Assembly (NCBI RefSeq): GCF_036226405.1
Contig: NZ_CP108464.1
Span: 2,666,001 to 2,730,000 of the forward strand
Origin: Streptomyces sp. NBC_01260
GTDB lineage: Bacteria > Actinomycetota > Actinomycetes > Streptomycetales > Streptomycetaceae
Length of the DNA stretch: 64,000 nt
Reading direction: 5' to 3'
Below are positions 8,552 through 17,683 of this stretch, one piece after another. The position numbers were made by a program, and so were the translations under genes. The notes under the pieces are model-generated. The model made no database searches. It saw nothing but the letters and a program-made list of their open reading frames with translations, and was not told the origin of the DNA. Each line of letters begins with the position of its first letter. Positions within the stretch are counted from its first letter, which is position 1.

Positions 8552-9346
8552 CTACGACGAGGACTTGGGCAGCTGCTGCCCGTAGTCGACCGTGTCGCCC
8601 TCGGCCGGGGCCTTCAGCGCGAAGTCCTTGCCCCAGTCCGCGAGCGTGATGACGCCCCCGCCGCCGCCCCGCGCGAAGCGCAGCGGATACGGCTTGCCCT
8701 CCAGGGACACGTCGAGCGCGCCGCCCTCGCCCTTGCCGCCCCTGATCCCTATGGTGCGCACCCCGCCGACCGTGTCGCGGTCGCCCTTGCCGACCTCGCC
8801 GTGCAGCGTGAGCAGCCCGTCGAGCAGCACCTTCTTGTCGGTGAATCCGCGCAGCTGCTTGTACGTGGGATCGTCCTCGGGGACCTTCACGTACTTGTCG
8901 TGCAGCTTGTCCGCCGCCGCCCCGTCGGCGTCGCTCGTCTTGCCGGCGCCCGTCGTGCCGTGGGTCCAGAAGCCCGCGTCCGCCTTGAGGTAGAGCACGT
9001 CGCCGATCCGGAGCAGCTCGAACGTGCTGTTCCTGGACATCACGGAGCCCGCACCGCCCTTGTCCTTGAGCCGCATGTTGAGTTTGTACGTGCCGCCCTT
9101 GCTGACCAGGGTGCCGGCCAGCCGGACCGTGTCGGAGGAGTCCGCCGCGGCCTGTGCCTTCTTCTCGATCTCCGGTGCGTCCAGTCTGCCGATGCCGTTG
9201 GTCCCCTTGTCCGGATCCTCGCCCGCGCACGCGGTCAGCGCCGCGGTCAGCCCCGCGCAGAGCACAACGGCGAGGGCGGCGGTCCGGCGGCGGGCCCGGA
9301 CGGGCGGGACAAAAGAGGTCACAGGCGCACTGCCTCTCATCTGCAT
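8552..9346 (-). CDS. Secreted lipoprotein, LppX/LprAFG-like
   Basis: A 264-residue protein with an arginine-rich n-region (RARRR), a hydrophobic core and lipobox LTAC at about residue 40. The mature part has ADSSDTVRLAGTL, TYKLNMRLKDKGG and VLYLKADAGFW, a pattern of the LppX/LprAFG lipoprotein family, which in mycobacteria carries lipids across the envelope. A GTG eight codons downstream of the annotated ATG has a better Shine-Dalgarno-like GAGAGG, so the true start may be shorter; the signal peptide is unaffected. Ligand unknown. Confidence 0.75.
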   Translation of the reverse strand: MQMRGSAPVTSFVPPVRARRRTAALAVVLCAGLTAALTACAGEDPDKGTNGIGRLDAPEIEKKAQAAADSSDTVRLAGTLVSKGGTYKLNMRLKDKGGAGSVMSRNSTFELLRIGDVLYLKADAGFWTHGTTGAGKTSDADGAAADKLHDKYVKVPEDDPTYKQLRGFTDKKVLLDGLLTLHGEVGKGDRDTVGGVRTIGIRGGKGEGGALDVSLEGKPYPLRFARGGGGGVITLADWGKDFALKAPAEGDTVDYGQQLPKSSS

Positions 9347-9526
9347 GGCGGGGGGTGGCAGACGGCAGCGTACCCGTGCGGCCTACGCCATCCGGCAGAG
9401 AGTCGTGCCGACAGCTCTCCGGGGCGACCCGGAGCGGTACGGGCTAGCCTGATCCCGTCATAACGGTGCAATAAATGTCAGAAATGACCGGATGCGCAAG
9501 CCGGCGACGGAGGAGGAGGCGCAGTC

Positions 9527-10801
9527 ATGGCAGCAGGAACGCCCCGGGTCTTCGTCTCGCACCTCTCCGGTGTGCCGGTCTTCGACCCGAACGGCGACCA
9601 GGTGGGCCGCGTCCGCGACCTGGTCGCGATGCTCCGGATCGGCGGCCGGCCGCCCCGGCTGCTCGGCATCGTCGTCGAGGTGGTGAGCCGGCGCCGGATC
9701 TTCCTCCCGATGACGCGGGTGACGGGCATCGAGTCGGGACAGGTCATCACCACAGGCGTGGTCAACATGCGGCGCTTCGAACAGCGGCCCACCGAACGCC
9801 TGGTCCTCGGCGAGTTCCTCGACCGGCGGGTCAGCCTGGTGGAGACCGGCGAGGAGGTCACCATCCTCGACGTCGCGATCCAGCAGCTGCCGGCCCGCCG
9901 CGACTGGGAGATCGACAAGTACTTCGTACGCAAGGGCAGGGGCGGCGCGCTGCGCCGCAAGGGCGAGACCCTGACGGTCGAGTGGTCGGCGGTCAGCGGC
10001 TTCTCGCTGGAGGAGCACGGGCAGGGCGCGGAGTCGCTGGTCGCCACGTTCGAGAAGCTGCGCCCGACCGATGTGGCCAACGCCCTGCACCACCTCTCCC
10101 CGAAGCGGCGGGCGGAGGTCGCCGCCGCACTCGACGACGACCGGCTCGCCGACGTCCTGGAGGAGCTCCCCGAGGACGACCAGGTGGAGATCATCGGCAA
10201 GCTCCAGGAGGATCGCGCGGCGGACGTCCTGGAGGCGATGGACCCCGACGACGCGGCCGACCTGCTGTCGGAGCTGCCCGAGGAGGACAAGGAGCGGCTG
10301 CTGACGCTGATGCGCCCGGACGACGCGGCGGATGTGCGGCGCCTCATGTCGTACGAGGAGCGGACCGCGGGCGGCCTCATGACGACCGAGCCGATCATCC
10401 TGCGCCCGGACGCGACGGTCGCCGACGCGCTCGCCCGGGTCCGCCGGTCGGACCTGTCCCCGGCGCTCGCCGCCCAGGTGTACGTATGCCGGTCGCCGGA
10501 CGAGACGCCTACGGGTAAGTACCTGGGCACGGTGCATTTCCAGCGGCTGCTGCGGGACCCGCCGTTCACCCTGGTCAGCTCGATCGTCGACAGCGATCTG
10601 GTGGCACTCACGCCGGACACCCCGCTGTCGGTGGTGACCAGCTACCTGGCGGCGTACAACCTGGTCTCGGTGCCCGTGGTGGACGAGAGCGGCTCGCTGC
10701 TGGGCGCGGTGACCGTCGACGACGTACTCGACCACCTGCTGCCCGACGACTGGCGGGAGACCGACTTCCACGGCCGCGAGGGGGTGCTCCGTGGCCGGTG
10801 A
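9527..10801 (+). CDS. Soluble MgtE-like protein (PRC-barrel, MgtE N, CBS; no transport domain)
   Basis: A 424-residue protein. Residues about 8-60 resemble a PRC-barrel (VFDPNGDQVGRVRDLVAMLR). The middle (about 180-280) has the acidic helical repeats of the MgtE N domain (ALDDDRLADVLEELPEDDQ). The end holds two CBS motifs (LMTTEPIILRPDATVADAL; LVSVPVVDESGSLLGAVTV). The five-helix MgtE transport domain is absent. M. tuberculosis has a similar protein near mrp. It overlaps the next gene by 11 bases. A magnesium-sensing role is inferred only. Confidence 0.83.
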   Translation: MAAGTPRVFVSHLSGVPVFDPNGDQVGRVRDLVAMLRIGGRPPRLLGIVVEVVSRRRIFLPMTRVTGIESGQVITTGVVNMRRFEQRPTERLVLGEFLDRRVSLVETGEEVTILDVAIQQLPARRDWEIDKYFVRKGRGGALRRKGETLTVEWSAVSGFSLEEHGQGAESLVATFEKLRPTDVANALHHLSPKRRAEVAAALDDDRLADVLEELPEDDQVEIIGKLQEDRAADVLEAMDPDDAADLLSELPEEDKERLLTLMRPDDAADVRRLMSYEERTAGGLMTTEPIILRPDATVADALARVRRSDLSPALAAQVYVCRSPDETPTGKYLGTVHFQRLLRDPPFTLVSSIVDSDLVALTPDTPLSVVTSYLAAYNLVSVPVVDESGSLLGAVTVDDVLDHLLPDDWRETDFHGREGVLRGR

Positions 10802-11345
10802 GGACCGCTCCAGGGCGTCGAACGGCTCGACGGCCCTGACCCGTACCCACCGGAACCGGCTCGACCAGCCGAAGGACCCGCGGCGGCGGCTGCTGCCGGA
10901 GTACGACCCCGAGGCGTTCGGCCGGTTCTCGGAGCGGATCGCGCGGTTCCTGGGGACCGGGCGGTTCATCGTCTGGATGACGCTGATCATCATCGTCTGG
11001 GTGGTCTGGAACATCTTCGCGCCGGGGGACCTGCGGTTCGACGAGTACCCGTTCATCTTCCTGACCCTGATGCTCTCCCTCCAGGCCTCGTACGCGGCCC
11101 CGCTGATCCTGCTCGCGCAGAACCGGCAGGACGACCGCGACCGGGTCACCCACGAGCAGGACCGCGCCCAGAACGAGCGCTCCATCGCCGACACCGAGTA
11201 CCTGACCAGGGAGATCGCGGCGCTGCGGATGGGCCTCGGGGAGGTCGCCACCCGCGACTGGATCCGCTCCGAACTGGAGGACCTGGTGAGGGACCTGGAC
11301 GACCGCCGGGTGCTGTCCTCTCCCGAGAGTGACGAAGACCGCTGA
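10791..11345 (+). CDS. DUF1003 membrane protein
   Basis: A 184-residue protein with GTG start overlapping the MgtE-like gene, so translation is probably coupled. The DUF1003 core is clear: FSERIARFLGTGRF, a first helix FIVWMTLIIIVWVVWNIF, the polar FDEYPFIFLTLMLSLQAS and a second helix ending in PLILLAQNRQ. The C-terminal third (EQDRAQNERSIADTEYLTREIAALR) is likely coiled coil in the cytoplasm. Function of the family is unknown; its constant pairing with the MgtE-like gene suggests a joint complex. Confidence 0.85.
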   Translation: MAGEDRSRASNGSTALTRTHRNRLDQPKDPRRRLLPEYDPEAFGRFSERIARFLGTGRFIVWMTLIIIVWVVWNIFAPGDLRFDEYPFIFLTLMLSLQASYAAPLILLAQNRQDDRDRVTHEQDRAQNERSIADTEYLTREIAALRMGLGEVATRDWIRSELEDLVRDLDDRRVLSSPESDEDR

Positions 11346-11389
11346 CGGTGCTACCCGCGCGTAGCGAAGGTCGCCGTACCATCGTCGGT

Positions 11390-12523
11390 ATGGCTACGGA
11401 AGACGCGGTGCTTGAGGCACTGGCGACAGTGAACGACCCGGAGATCCACCGCCCGATCACCGAGCTGGGCATGGTGAAATCGGTCGAGATCGATCCTGAC
11501 GGTGTAGTCGCTGTCACGGTGTATCTCACCGTCTCCGGCTGTCCGATGCGCGAGACGATCACCAAGAACGTGACCGACGCGGTGGCCCGCGTCGAAGGAG
11601 TGTCACGGGTGGAGGTCACGCTCGACGTGATGAGCGACGAACAGCGCAAGGAGCTGGCGACCTCGCTGCGCGGCGGTACGGCGGAACGCGAGGTGCCGTT
11701 CGCCCAGCCCGGCTCGCTGACCCGGGTGTACGCGGTCGCCTCCGGCAAGGGCGGCGTCGGCAAGTCGTCGGTGACCGTGAACCTGGCGGCCGCGATGGCC
11801 GCCGACGGCCTCAAGGTCGGCGTCGTGGACGCGGACATCTACGGGCACAGCGTGCCCCGGATGCTCGGCGCGGACGGCAAGCCGACCCAGGTCGAGAACA
11901 TGATCATGCCGCCGTCCGCGCACGGCGTGAAGGTCATCTCCATCGGCATGTTCACCCCGGGCAACGCCCCGGTGGTGTGGCGCGGGCCGATGCTGCACCG
12001 CGCGCTTCAGCAGTTCCTCGCCGATGTGTACTGGGGCGACCTGGACGTCCTGCTGCTCGACCTGCCGCCGGGCACCGGCGACATCGCGATCTCCGTGGCC
12101 CAGCTGGTGCCGAACGCGGAGATCCTGGTCGTCACGACCCCGCAGCAGGCGGCGGCCGAGGTGGCCGAGCGGGCCGGCTCGATCGCCGTACAGACCCATC
12201 AGAAGATCGTCGGCGTCGTCGAGAACATGTCGGGCATGCCGTGCCCGCACTGCGACGAGATGGTCGACGTGTTCGGCTCGGGCGGCGGCGCCCGGGTCGC
12301 CGAGGGGCTGACGAGGACGGTCGGCGCGGAGGTGCCGGTGCTCGGCTCCATCCCGATCGACGTACGGCTGCGCGAGGGCGGCGACGAGGGCAAGCCCGTC
12401 GTCCTGTCCGACCCCGACTCCCCGGCGGGCAAGGCCCTGCGTTCCATCGCGGACAAGCTGAGCGGCCGTCAGCGCGGCCTGTCCGGCATGTCCCTGGGAA
12501 TCACCCCGCGCAACAAGTTCTGA
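11390..12523 (+). CDS. Mrp/ApbC-type Fe-S cluster carrier ATPase
   Basis: A 377-residue protein starting at ATG 11390. Residues 1-90 form a MIP18/DUF59 domain (TVNDPEIHRPITELGMV; SGCPMRETI). The P-loop ATPase follows with the deviant Walker A GKGGVGKSS and DADIYGHSVPRML. The cluster-binding motif CPHC occurs in SGMPCPHCDEMVDVFG. Such proteins bind and transfer 4Fe-4S clusters as dimers in the cytoplasm. The position beside tatB and htrA is conserved in actinobacteria. A hairpin follows immediately. Confidence 0.93.
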   Translation: MATEDAVLEALATVNDPEIHRPITELGMVKSVEIDPDGVVAVTVYLTVSGCPMRETITKNVTDAVARVEGVSRVEVTLDVMSDEQRKELATSLRGGTAEREVPFAQPGSLTRVYAVASGKGGVGKSSVTVNLAAAMAADGLKVGVVDADIYGHSVPRMLGADGKPTQVENMIMPPSAHGVKVISIGMFTPGNAPVVWRGPMLHRALQQFLADVYWGDLDVLLLDLPPGTGDIAISVAQLVPNAEILVVTTPQQAAAEVAERAGSIAVQTHQKIVGVVENMSGMPCPHCDEMVDVFGSGGGARVAEGLTRTVGAEVPVLGSIPIDVRLREGGDEGKPVVLSDPDSPAGKALRSIADKLSGRQRGLSGMSLGITPRNKF

Positions 12524-12535
12524 CCGCGGACGGAA

Positions 12536-12573
12536 CGTGGCGTGCCGGGGGTCGCTGACCCCCGCACGCCACG
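12536..12573. terminator. Terminator after mrp
   Basis: A stem of CGTGGCGTGC plus GGGGGTC pairs with GACCCCC plus GCACGCCACG around a GCT loop, with one bulged C. It lies 12 bases after the mrp stop and before the convergent minus-strand gene. Confidence 0.75.
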
Positions 12574-12609
12574 CCGTCCGGCGCTTGCGTCCGCCCGGCC
12601 CGCCTGCGG

Positions 12610-13269
12610 CTACGCGTACGACGTGATGTCCCCGACCGCCGAGAACCCCAGGCCGTACGCGCTCATCCCCCGCCCGTACGCCCCGATGTGCACCCCGCTG
12701 TGCGCCGACCCGGCCAGCACCCAGCCGAACTCGGACTCGCGGTAGTGGAAGGCCACCGGCACGCCGTCGACCGGCAGCGACAGCGCCGACCACGCGGGGC
12801 CGTCCAGATCGTCGGCCAGCTCGAAAGCCGTCTCCGTCTGCTGGTCCAGCCAGTCGTCCCGCAGCGTGTGGTCCATCTGGGCGGGCCAGGTGTAGGCCAG
12901 CAGACCGGAGCCGGCCAGCCAGGCCGCGGAGGAGACCGTCGTCGCGTCCAGGACGCCCGTGCCGTCGCCGCTGCGCCGCACCGGGCTGCTGGCCACGGTC
13001 ACGACGACCGCGAATCTCTGTCTGTCCTCGCCCGCGTCACTTCGTACGGAGGGCTCGTCGCCGTGGCCGGTGGAGCCGTGCTGCACCGTGCCGTCCGCGG
13101 CGGTGCCCACCTGCATCAGCCAGCGCGGCCCGGTGAAGGCCTCGTCAAGTCCGTACCAGGGGAACGGCGCCTGCAGATAGCCGTCGACCGTGAGCCGGGC
13201 CGCGGGCGCCCCCTCTGCCGTGCCTGTGTCCGGCGCACCATCCGCGCCCACCCGACTCGTTGTCTCCAT
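12610..13269 (-). CDS. Conserved hypothetical protein
   Basis: About 219 residues from ATG 13269, which has GAGGAGG upstream. A longer frame (to 13554) runs into the tatB region and is not supported. No signal peptide, membrane helix or known motif is seen. Noticeable stretches are DGYLQAPFPWYGLDEAFTG, RWLMQVGTAADGTV and, near the end, FHYRESEFGWVLAGSAHSG. I do not recognise the family. It is the outermost gene of the minus-strand block led by the sigma operon. Confidence 0.6.
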   Translation of the reverse strand: METTSRVGADGAPDTGTAEGAPAARLTVDGYLQAPFPWYGLDEAFTGPRWLMQVGTAADGTVQHGSTGHGDEPSVRSDAGEDRQRFAVVVTVASSPVRRSGDGTGVLDATTVSSAAWLAGSGLLAYTWPAQMDHTLRDDWLDQQTETAFELADDLDGPAWSALSLPVDGVPVAFHYRESEFGWVLAGSAHSGVHIGAYGRGMSAYGLGFSAVGDITSYA

Positions 13270-13387
13270 CTGTCCGGCCGCCTCCTCGATCCGTAGGGTC
13301 CGGAGCGGCCCGCCCCCCTCGGGCGTCCTCACAACCGGACAGATGGAGAATAGCCATACCGTCCGGACGAGTCGGGATTGACGGGTG

Positions 13388-13864
13388 TCAGGTGGCGTCA
13401 GCGTCGAAGGGCGGGTGATCGTCCTTCGCGGGCTGTTCACGCTTCTTGAGCAGGTCGGGAACGCCCGCCGAGCCGTTCGCCGCGGTGATCGCGGAACCGC
13501 CCGACACGCTGCTCTTCGCCTCCACCGACGAGGTCTCGCGGCCGTTGACCGCATCGGTGACCTCGGAGACCTCCTTGCGCAGGTCGAAGCTCTCCCGGAT
13601 CTCCTTCAGCCCCAGATCGTCGTTGCCGTCCATGAGCTGCTTGCGGACGAACGTCTTGGGGTTGAGGTCCTCGAAATCGAAGTCCTTGAACTCCGGGCCG
13701 AGCTCCGTGCGGATGTCCTCCTTGGCGCTCTCCGAGAACTCACGGATCTTGCGGATGAAACGCGAGGCGTCCTGGATGACCTTGGGCAGCTTCTCCGGAC
13801 CGAAGACGAGCACACCGATGATCACGAGCGTCACCAGCTCGAGTGGGCCTATGTCATTGAACAC
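13388..13864 (-). CDS. tatB: Twin-arginine translocase subunit TatB
   Basis: 158 residues from GTG 13864, with GAGGAGC eight bases upstream. The N-terminus (FNDIGPLELVTLVIIGVLVFGPEKLP) is the single TatB membrane helix followed by the FGP hinge, then the amphipathic helix KVIQDASRFIRKIREF. The charged, Ser-rich C-terminal half is typical. TatB acts with TatC as the receptor for folded Tat substrates. No tatA or tatC is next to it. It lies 99 bases downstream of the htrA-like gene, the same order as in M. tuberculosis. Confidence 0.92.
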   Translation of the reverse strand: MFNDIGPLELVTLVIIGVLVFGPEKLPKVIQDASRFIRKIREFSESAKEDIRTELGPEFKDFDFEDLNPKTFVRKQLMDGNDDLGLKEIRESFDLRKEVSEVTDAVNGRETSSVEAKSSVSGGSAITAANGSAGVPDLLKKREQPAKDDHPPFDADAT

Positions 13865-13963
13865 CTTGCGGCTCCTCGTGTTCTCCGCGACCAGGTCGGA
13901 TGAGGTCCGGACCCGGCCCACGGTACCCGGCGAAACTGTCCGCGCGGTAGCTTCCCGTGGCCG

Positions 13964-15682
13964 TCACGTGCCTGTTGCCGAGCCGAGTGTCAAAGTCATG
14001 GTCAGGTCTTTACCACCACGGGTCAGTCTGAGGTCCAGCCGGTCGCCCGGCCGGTGCGAGCGGATCTTCACGATCAGCTCCTCACCGCTGTGCACCCGTG
14101 CGCCGTCCACCTCGGTGATGATGTCGCCGGGCTCGATCCCGGCCTTGGCGCCGGGACCGTCCGGAGTGACGGAGGACTTGCCGTCGGCGCCCTTCTCTCC
14201 GACCTTGGCGCCGTCACCGGTGTACTTCATGTCGAGCGTGACGCCGATCACCGGGTGCGTGGCCTTCCCGGTGTTGATCAGCTCCTCGGCAACGCGCTTG
14301 CCCTGGTTGATCGGGATGGCGAAGCCGAGGCCTATGGAACCGGCCTGGCCGCCCTCGGTGGTCGAGCCGCTGTCCGCGGCACGGATGGCGCTGTTGATCC
14401 CGATGACATGCGCGTCGGTGTCGACCAGCGGGCCGCCGGAGTTGCCCGGGTTGATCGGGGCGTCGGTCTGCAGCGCGTCGACGTAGCTGATGTCGCTGCC
14501 GTCGCCCTTCTCGCCGCCTGCCGTGATCGGCCGGTCCTTGGCGCTGATGATGCCGGAGGTGACCGTGTTGGACAGATCGAACGGGGCCCCGATGGCCACC
14601 ACCGGATCACCGACCTGCACGTTGTCGGAGTTGCCCAGGGGCAGCGGCTTGAGTCCCGAGACGCCGCTGACCTTGACCACGGCCAGGTCGTATCCGCTGT
14701 CTTTGCCGACGACCTCGGCGTTCGCCGTCTCGCCGCCGCTGAACGTCACGGTGATCTCGCCGGACGAACCGGCCGGGGCGACGACGTGGTTGTTGGTGAG
14801 GATGTGCCCCTTGTTGTCGAGGACGAAGCCGGTGCCGGTGCCGGATTCGGTGCTGCCGCTGACATGCAGGGTGACCACGCTGGGCAGCGCGCTGGCCGCG
14901 ATACCGGCGACGCTGTCGGGGGCGCGGCCGCCGCCGTTGCGTTCGTCCTGGGGCAGTTCGACCTGGGTGAGGCCGCCGTTGCGCTCTATGTACGCGCCCA
15001 TCCCGCCGCCGATGCCGCCCGCCACCAGGGCGAGGAGCAGTGCGCCGACGAGGACGGATCCGCGCCGGTTCTTCCGCCGGCCGCCGTCGGTGCCGAGCGG
15101 GGGGCCGGGGTGGGTGATCAGGGGCTGCCGGGGTGCGCCCCAGGGGTCGTACTGAAGCCACTGCGGCGACGGGGGCTGGGGGTGTGGCTGGGAGTGCTGC
15201 GGCTGTTGGGGCTGGGCGGCCTGTTGGGGCTGGTGCTGGGGCCGGCCCTGCGGCTGCTGTGGCAGCGGGGGCGGGAACGCGGCCGGCGGGGCGGGGGCCG
15301 GCGCGGGGGCCGTCGTGATGCCTGCGCCGTTCGTCCCCGCGTAGGGCGGCGGTACGGGGGTGCCGTGCGCCGGTGTCGGGACCGGCCGCTGCACGGGGGG
15401 TGCGGGTGCCCAGGGACCGGGGCCGCCGTAGGGCGGGGTGCTGTACTGGTCGGGCTCGTGGAGCGGCCGCGCGGCCTGCGGCACGGTCTCGGCCGTCAGG
15501 GTCTCGGCCGTCACGGGCCCCTCCGGCTCCGCTTCCGCCCCGTCACCCGCTCCGGTCGCGTCCACCGGGGGCACCGCGTCCTCGACGGGCGACGGCTCCT
15601 GAGGCGCTGTGCTCGTGCTGCGCCCCGCCGTGGGCCGGCTCCACCACTTCGCCTTCGGCTCGGTGGGCTTCCCGTCGTCCAT
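13964..15682 (-). CDS. Membrane-anchored HtrA/DegP-type serine protease with PDZ domain
   Basis: 572 residues from ATG 15682, preceded by GGGGAGAGC. The first 250 residues are a Pro/Gln-rich cytoplasmic region, then one helix (SVLVGALLLALVAGGIGGGM). The trypsin-like domain holds the triad: His in TNNHVV, Asp in SGYDLAVVKV, Ser in NPGNSGGPLV. A C-terminal PDZ domain (GAKAGIEPGDIITEVDG) follows. Such proteases degrade misfolded exported proteins. Its place after the sigma/anti-sigma pair suggests it is part of that stress response or cleaves the anti-sigma. Confidence 0.93.
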   Translation of the reverse strand: MDDGKPTEPKAKWWSRPTAGRSTSTAPQEPSPVEDAVPPVDATGAGDGAEAEPEGPVTAETLTAETVPQAARPLHEPDQYSTPPYGGPGPWAPAPPVQRPVPTPAHGTPVPPPYAGTNGAGITTAPAPAPAPPAAFPPPLPQQPQGRPQHQPQQAAQPQQPQHSQPHPQPPSPQWLQYDPWGAPRQPLITHPGPPLGTDGGRRKNRRGSVLVGALLLALVAGGIGGGMGAYIERNGGLTQVELPQDERNGGGRAPDSVAGIAASALPSVVTLHVSGSTESGTGTGFVLDNKGHILTNNHVVAPAGSSGEITVTFSGGETANAEVVGKDSGYDLAVVKVSGVSGLKPLPLGNSDNVQVGDPVVAIGAPFDLSNTVTSGIISAKDRPITAGGEKGDGSDISYVDALQTDAPINPGNSGGPLVDTDAHVIGINSAIRAADSGSTTEGGQAGSIGLGFAIPINQGKRVAEELINTGKATHPVIGVTLDMKYTGDGAKVGEKGADGKSSVTPDGPGAKAGIEPGDIITEVDGARVHSGEELIVKIRSHRPGDRLDLRLTRGGKDLTMTLTLGSATGT

Positions 15683-15792
15683 GCTCTCCCCGCAACTGCC
15701 GCAACTGGCTCTGCACGCCCCGCAGGGGGCGTCCCTCCCGGAAATCCTGCCGGAATTCAACCAGGTTTACGTAGGCCCTGCGCGGACCCGTG

Positions 15793-16764
15793 TCAGCGAC
15801 GAGGGAGAAGCGGCAGTCCCTGATTGGCGCGAACCGGCAGTCCGGCGGCCGACGTGGGGGTCCGGGACGGCTCCGGGGAGGCCGTGGAAAGTCCGCTGCC
15901 GAGGGCCTTGGCGAACAGCGGGCTGGTGCCGTCGGGACGTATCAGCGAAGGCGCGGACACATTGGTCTGGACGGGAAGCGCGTACCGGCTGCCGGTGAGG
16001 CTGCCGGTGCCGAGCAGGGGGGATGCCGAGGAGAACGCCAACGGCGCGGCGTTCGTCGCGAGGGACACCGGGCGGTCGCCGGCGCCGGCCGCTGCGAGCG
16101 CGCCGCGGCGGCTGACGGTGACCCCGCTCTCCGCACGCGCGTCGGCGTCCAGCGGTGTCACGCTGCCCGAGCCGTCGGCCCGGGTCGGGGAATCGGGCCC
16201 CGCGTCCGTCGGGAGGGCGCCGCCCAGGGCGATGGCGGCCAGGGAGACGGCGCTGGCAGCGGCGAACGCGAACCTGCGGCCCCGCCAGGGCGATCGGTCG
16301 GCCTCACGGCTGACCTCGTGAATCCGGAACGCGGGCCGGGCCGGGCCGGTCGGAAGGACGGCGGCCGAACCGTGCGCGGTCGGGAGGTAACCGAATCCGC
16401 CCGGCGCAGAGCCGCCCGCGGGCGAATCCACCCGGCTGCCGGGAGGCTGCATCACGGGGAAGATCCCGTCACCGAAACGGCCTGAGCCGCCCATCGGTCT
16501 TCCCGGCCTGCCGTCGTCACCACCCGGTCCACCGGGAAGGCCCTGCAACCGGGCAAGGAAGCCCTCGGAGGGAGAGGGTGGGGCCGACTGGGCGAAGACA
16601 CTCTTCAGGCGCCGCTGGGCGGCAGCCTCGGCCTTGCACTTGGCGCAGGTCGCGAGGTGGGCGAGCACCCGGTCACGGACGTCGTGTTTGAGCTCCCCGT
16701 CGACAAGCGCGGCGAGCCGGTCCCCCAGGTGTTGTTCCGCGGAGGTCGGACCTGTGCCACTCAC
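15793..16764 (-). CDS. Zinc-binding membrane anti-sigma factor (RseA-like)
   Basis: 323 residues with a GTG start overlapping the sigma-factor stop (GTGA), a sign of coupled translation. The N-terminal ZAS motif is H36-x3-C40-x2-C43 (HLATCAKC), the sigma-binding zinc helix bundle. A Gly/Pro-rich linker leads to one predicted helix (about residues 165-183, [18 protein letters not shown]) and an outer domain of about 140 residues. It should hold the ECF sigma at the membrane and release it on envelope or redox stress. Corresponds in position to mycobacterial RseA. Confidence 0.88.
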   Translation of the reverse strand: MSGTGPTSAEQHLGDRLAALVDGELKHDVRDRVLAHLATCAKCKAEAAAQRRLKSVFAQSAPPSPSEGFLARLQGLPGGPGGDDGRPGRPMGGSGRFGDGIFPVMQPPGSRVDSPAGGSAPGGFGYLPTAHGSAAVLPTGPARPAFRIHEVSREADRSPWRGRRFAFAAASAVSLAAIALGGALPTDAGPDSPTRADGSGSVTPLDADARAESGVTVSRRGALAAAGAGDRPVSLATNAAPLAFSSASPLLGTGSLTGSRYALPVQTNVSAPSLIRPDGTSPLFAKALGSGLSTASPEPSRTPTSAAGLPVRANQGLPLLPRR

Positions 16765-17522
16765 GCCGCTCCGCCCTCCCCTGCCGCAAGGACACCCGTC
16801 AGCGAGCGCTGCTCGGCACGGGCCTCGGGCGAACGGTGCTGCAGCGCCTTGCGCAGGTGCGAGCGCCCGCGGTGGATACGGCTGCGTACGGTGCCGAGCT
16901 TCACGCCGAGTGTCGCGGCGATCTCCTCGTACGAAAGGCCCTCGATGTCACAGAGCACGACCGCGGCGCGGAACTCGGGCGCAAGGGTGTCCAGCGCCTG
17001 CTGGACGTCCGCGTCGAAGTGGGTGTCGTTGAAAACCTGCTGCGGCGACGGCTCACGGCTGGGCAGCCGCTCGGCCGCGTCGTCGCCGAGGGAGTCGAAG
17101 CGGATGCGCTGCTTACGACGCACCATGTCCAGGAACAGGTTGGTCGTGATGCGGTGCAGCCAGCCCTCGAAGGTGCCGGGCGTATAGGTCGACAGCGAAC
17201 GGAAGACCCGGACGAAGACCTCCTGAGTGAGGTCCTCGGCGTCGTGCTGGTTTCCCGTCAGTCGGTAGGCAAGGCGGTAGACACGACCGCTGTGCGTGCT
17301 GACGATCTCTTCCCATGAGGGCGGCGTCCACGCCTGGGAATGCACATCCGAGGCGAAGGTCGCAGTCGTTGCGGAGTCGTTGGAAGAACGGTCAGCAGTG
17401 TTGGTCACGGATTTCGGCTCACCCGCCGACCTGAGGAAGCGCCACAGCACTCCTCCCCGATCCACAGGCGCAGCCGCACCTCCCCTGTCGGCTCTGGTGG
17501 TGTCCAGTGGAGCCCCTACCAT
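16761..17522 (-). CDS. ECF RNA polymerase sigma factor (mycobacterial SigE-like)
   Basis: 253 residues from ATG 17522 with GAGGTGG upstream. Region 2 is clear ([20 protein letters not shown], then [20 protein letters not shown]), and region 4 has [20 protein letters not shown] for -35 recognition. Earlier in-frame starts exist but overlap the promoter. Gene order with the anti-sigma, HtrA and TatB matches the M. tuberculosis sigE locus. It is not the classical Streptomyces sigE of the cseABC operon, so I give no symbol. An autoregulatory promoter is proposed at 17655-17680. Confidence 0.92.
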   Translation of the reverse strand: MVGAPLDTTRADRGGAAAPVDRGGVLWRFLRSAGEPKSVTNTADRSSNDSATTATFASDVHSQAWTPPSWEEIVSTHSGRVYRLAYRLTGNQHDAEDLTQEVFVRVFRSLSTYTPGTFEGWLHRITTNLFLDMVRRKQRIRFDSLGDDAAERLPSREPSPQQVFNDTHFDADVQQALDTLAPEFRAAVVLCDIEGLSYEEIAATLGVKLGTVRSRIHRGRSHLRKALQHRSPEARAEQRSLTGVLAAGEGGAA

Positions 17523-17654
17523 AGCCACCTCGCCCGTTAGCTCCGGATAAGCCTTTTTCCTGCTGGGGCCGGGGACAGCCCCGGGAACCGCCTGCCCATG
17601 ATCTCCGGGCCCGATCCGCGGGCCCGATCCACGCGCTTTCCCCTGCCCTTCCAT

Positions 17655-17680
17655 AACGCCTGGTCCCATCTGCGGGTTCC
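17655..17680 (-). promoter_or_regulatory. Candidate autoregulatory ECF promoter of the sigma operon
   Basis: Read on the minus strand: GGAAC (17680-17676), 18 bases, GTT (17657-17655), in the context GGGAACCC ... CGTTA. This is the shape reported for mycobacterial SigE promoters. Transcription would start near 17648, giving a leader of about 125 bases to the ATG at 17522. It overlaps the 5' end of the divergent methyltransferase frame. Confidence 0.55.
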
Positions 17681-17683
17681 CGG

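Noticed and set aside
16761..17522. Identification as Streptomyces sigE (cell-envelope sigma of the cse operon)
   Set aside because: No cseA, cseB or cseC genes; the anti-sigma/htrA/tatB context is that of mycobacterial SigE.
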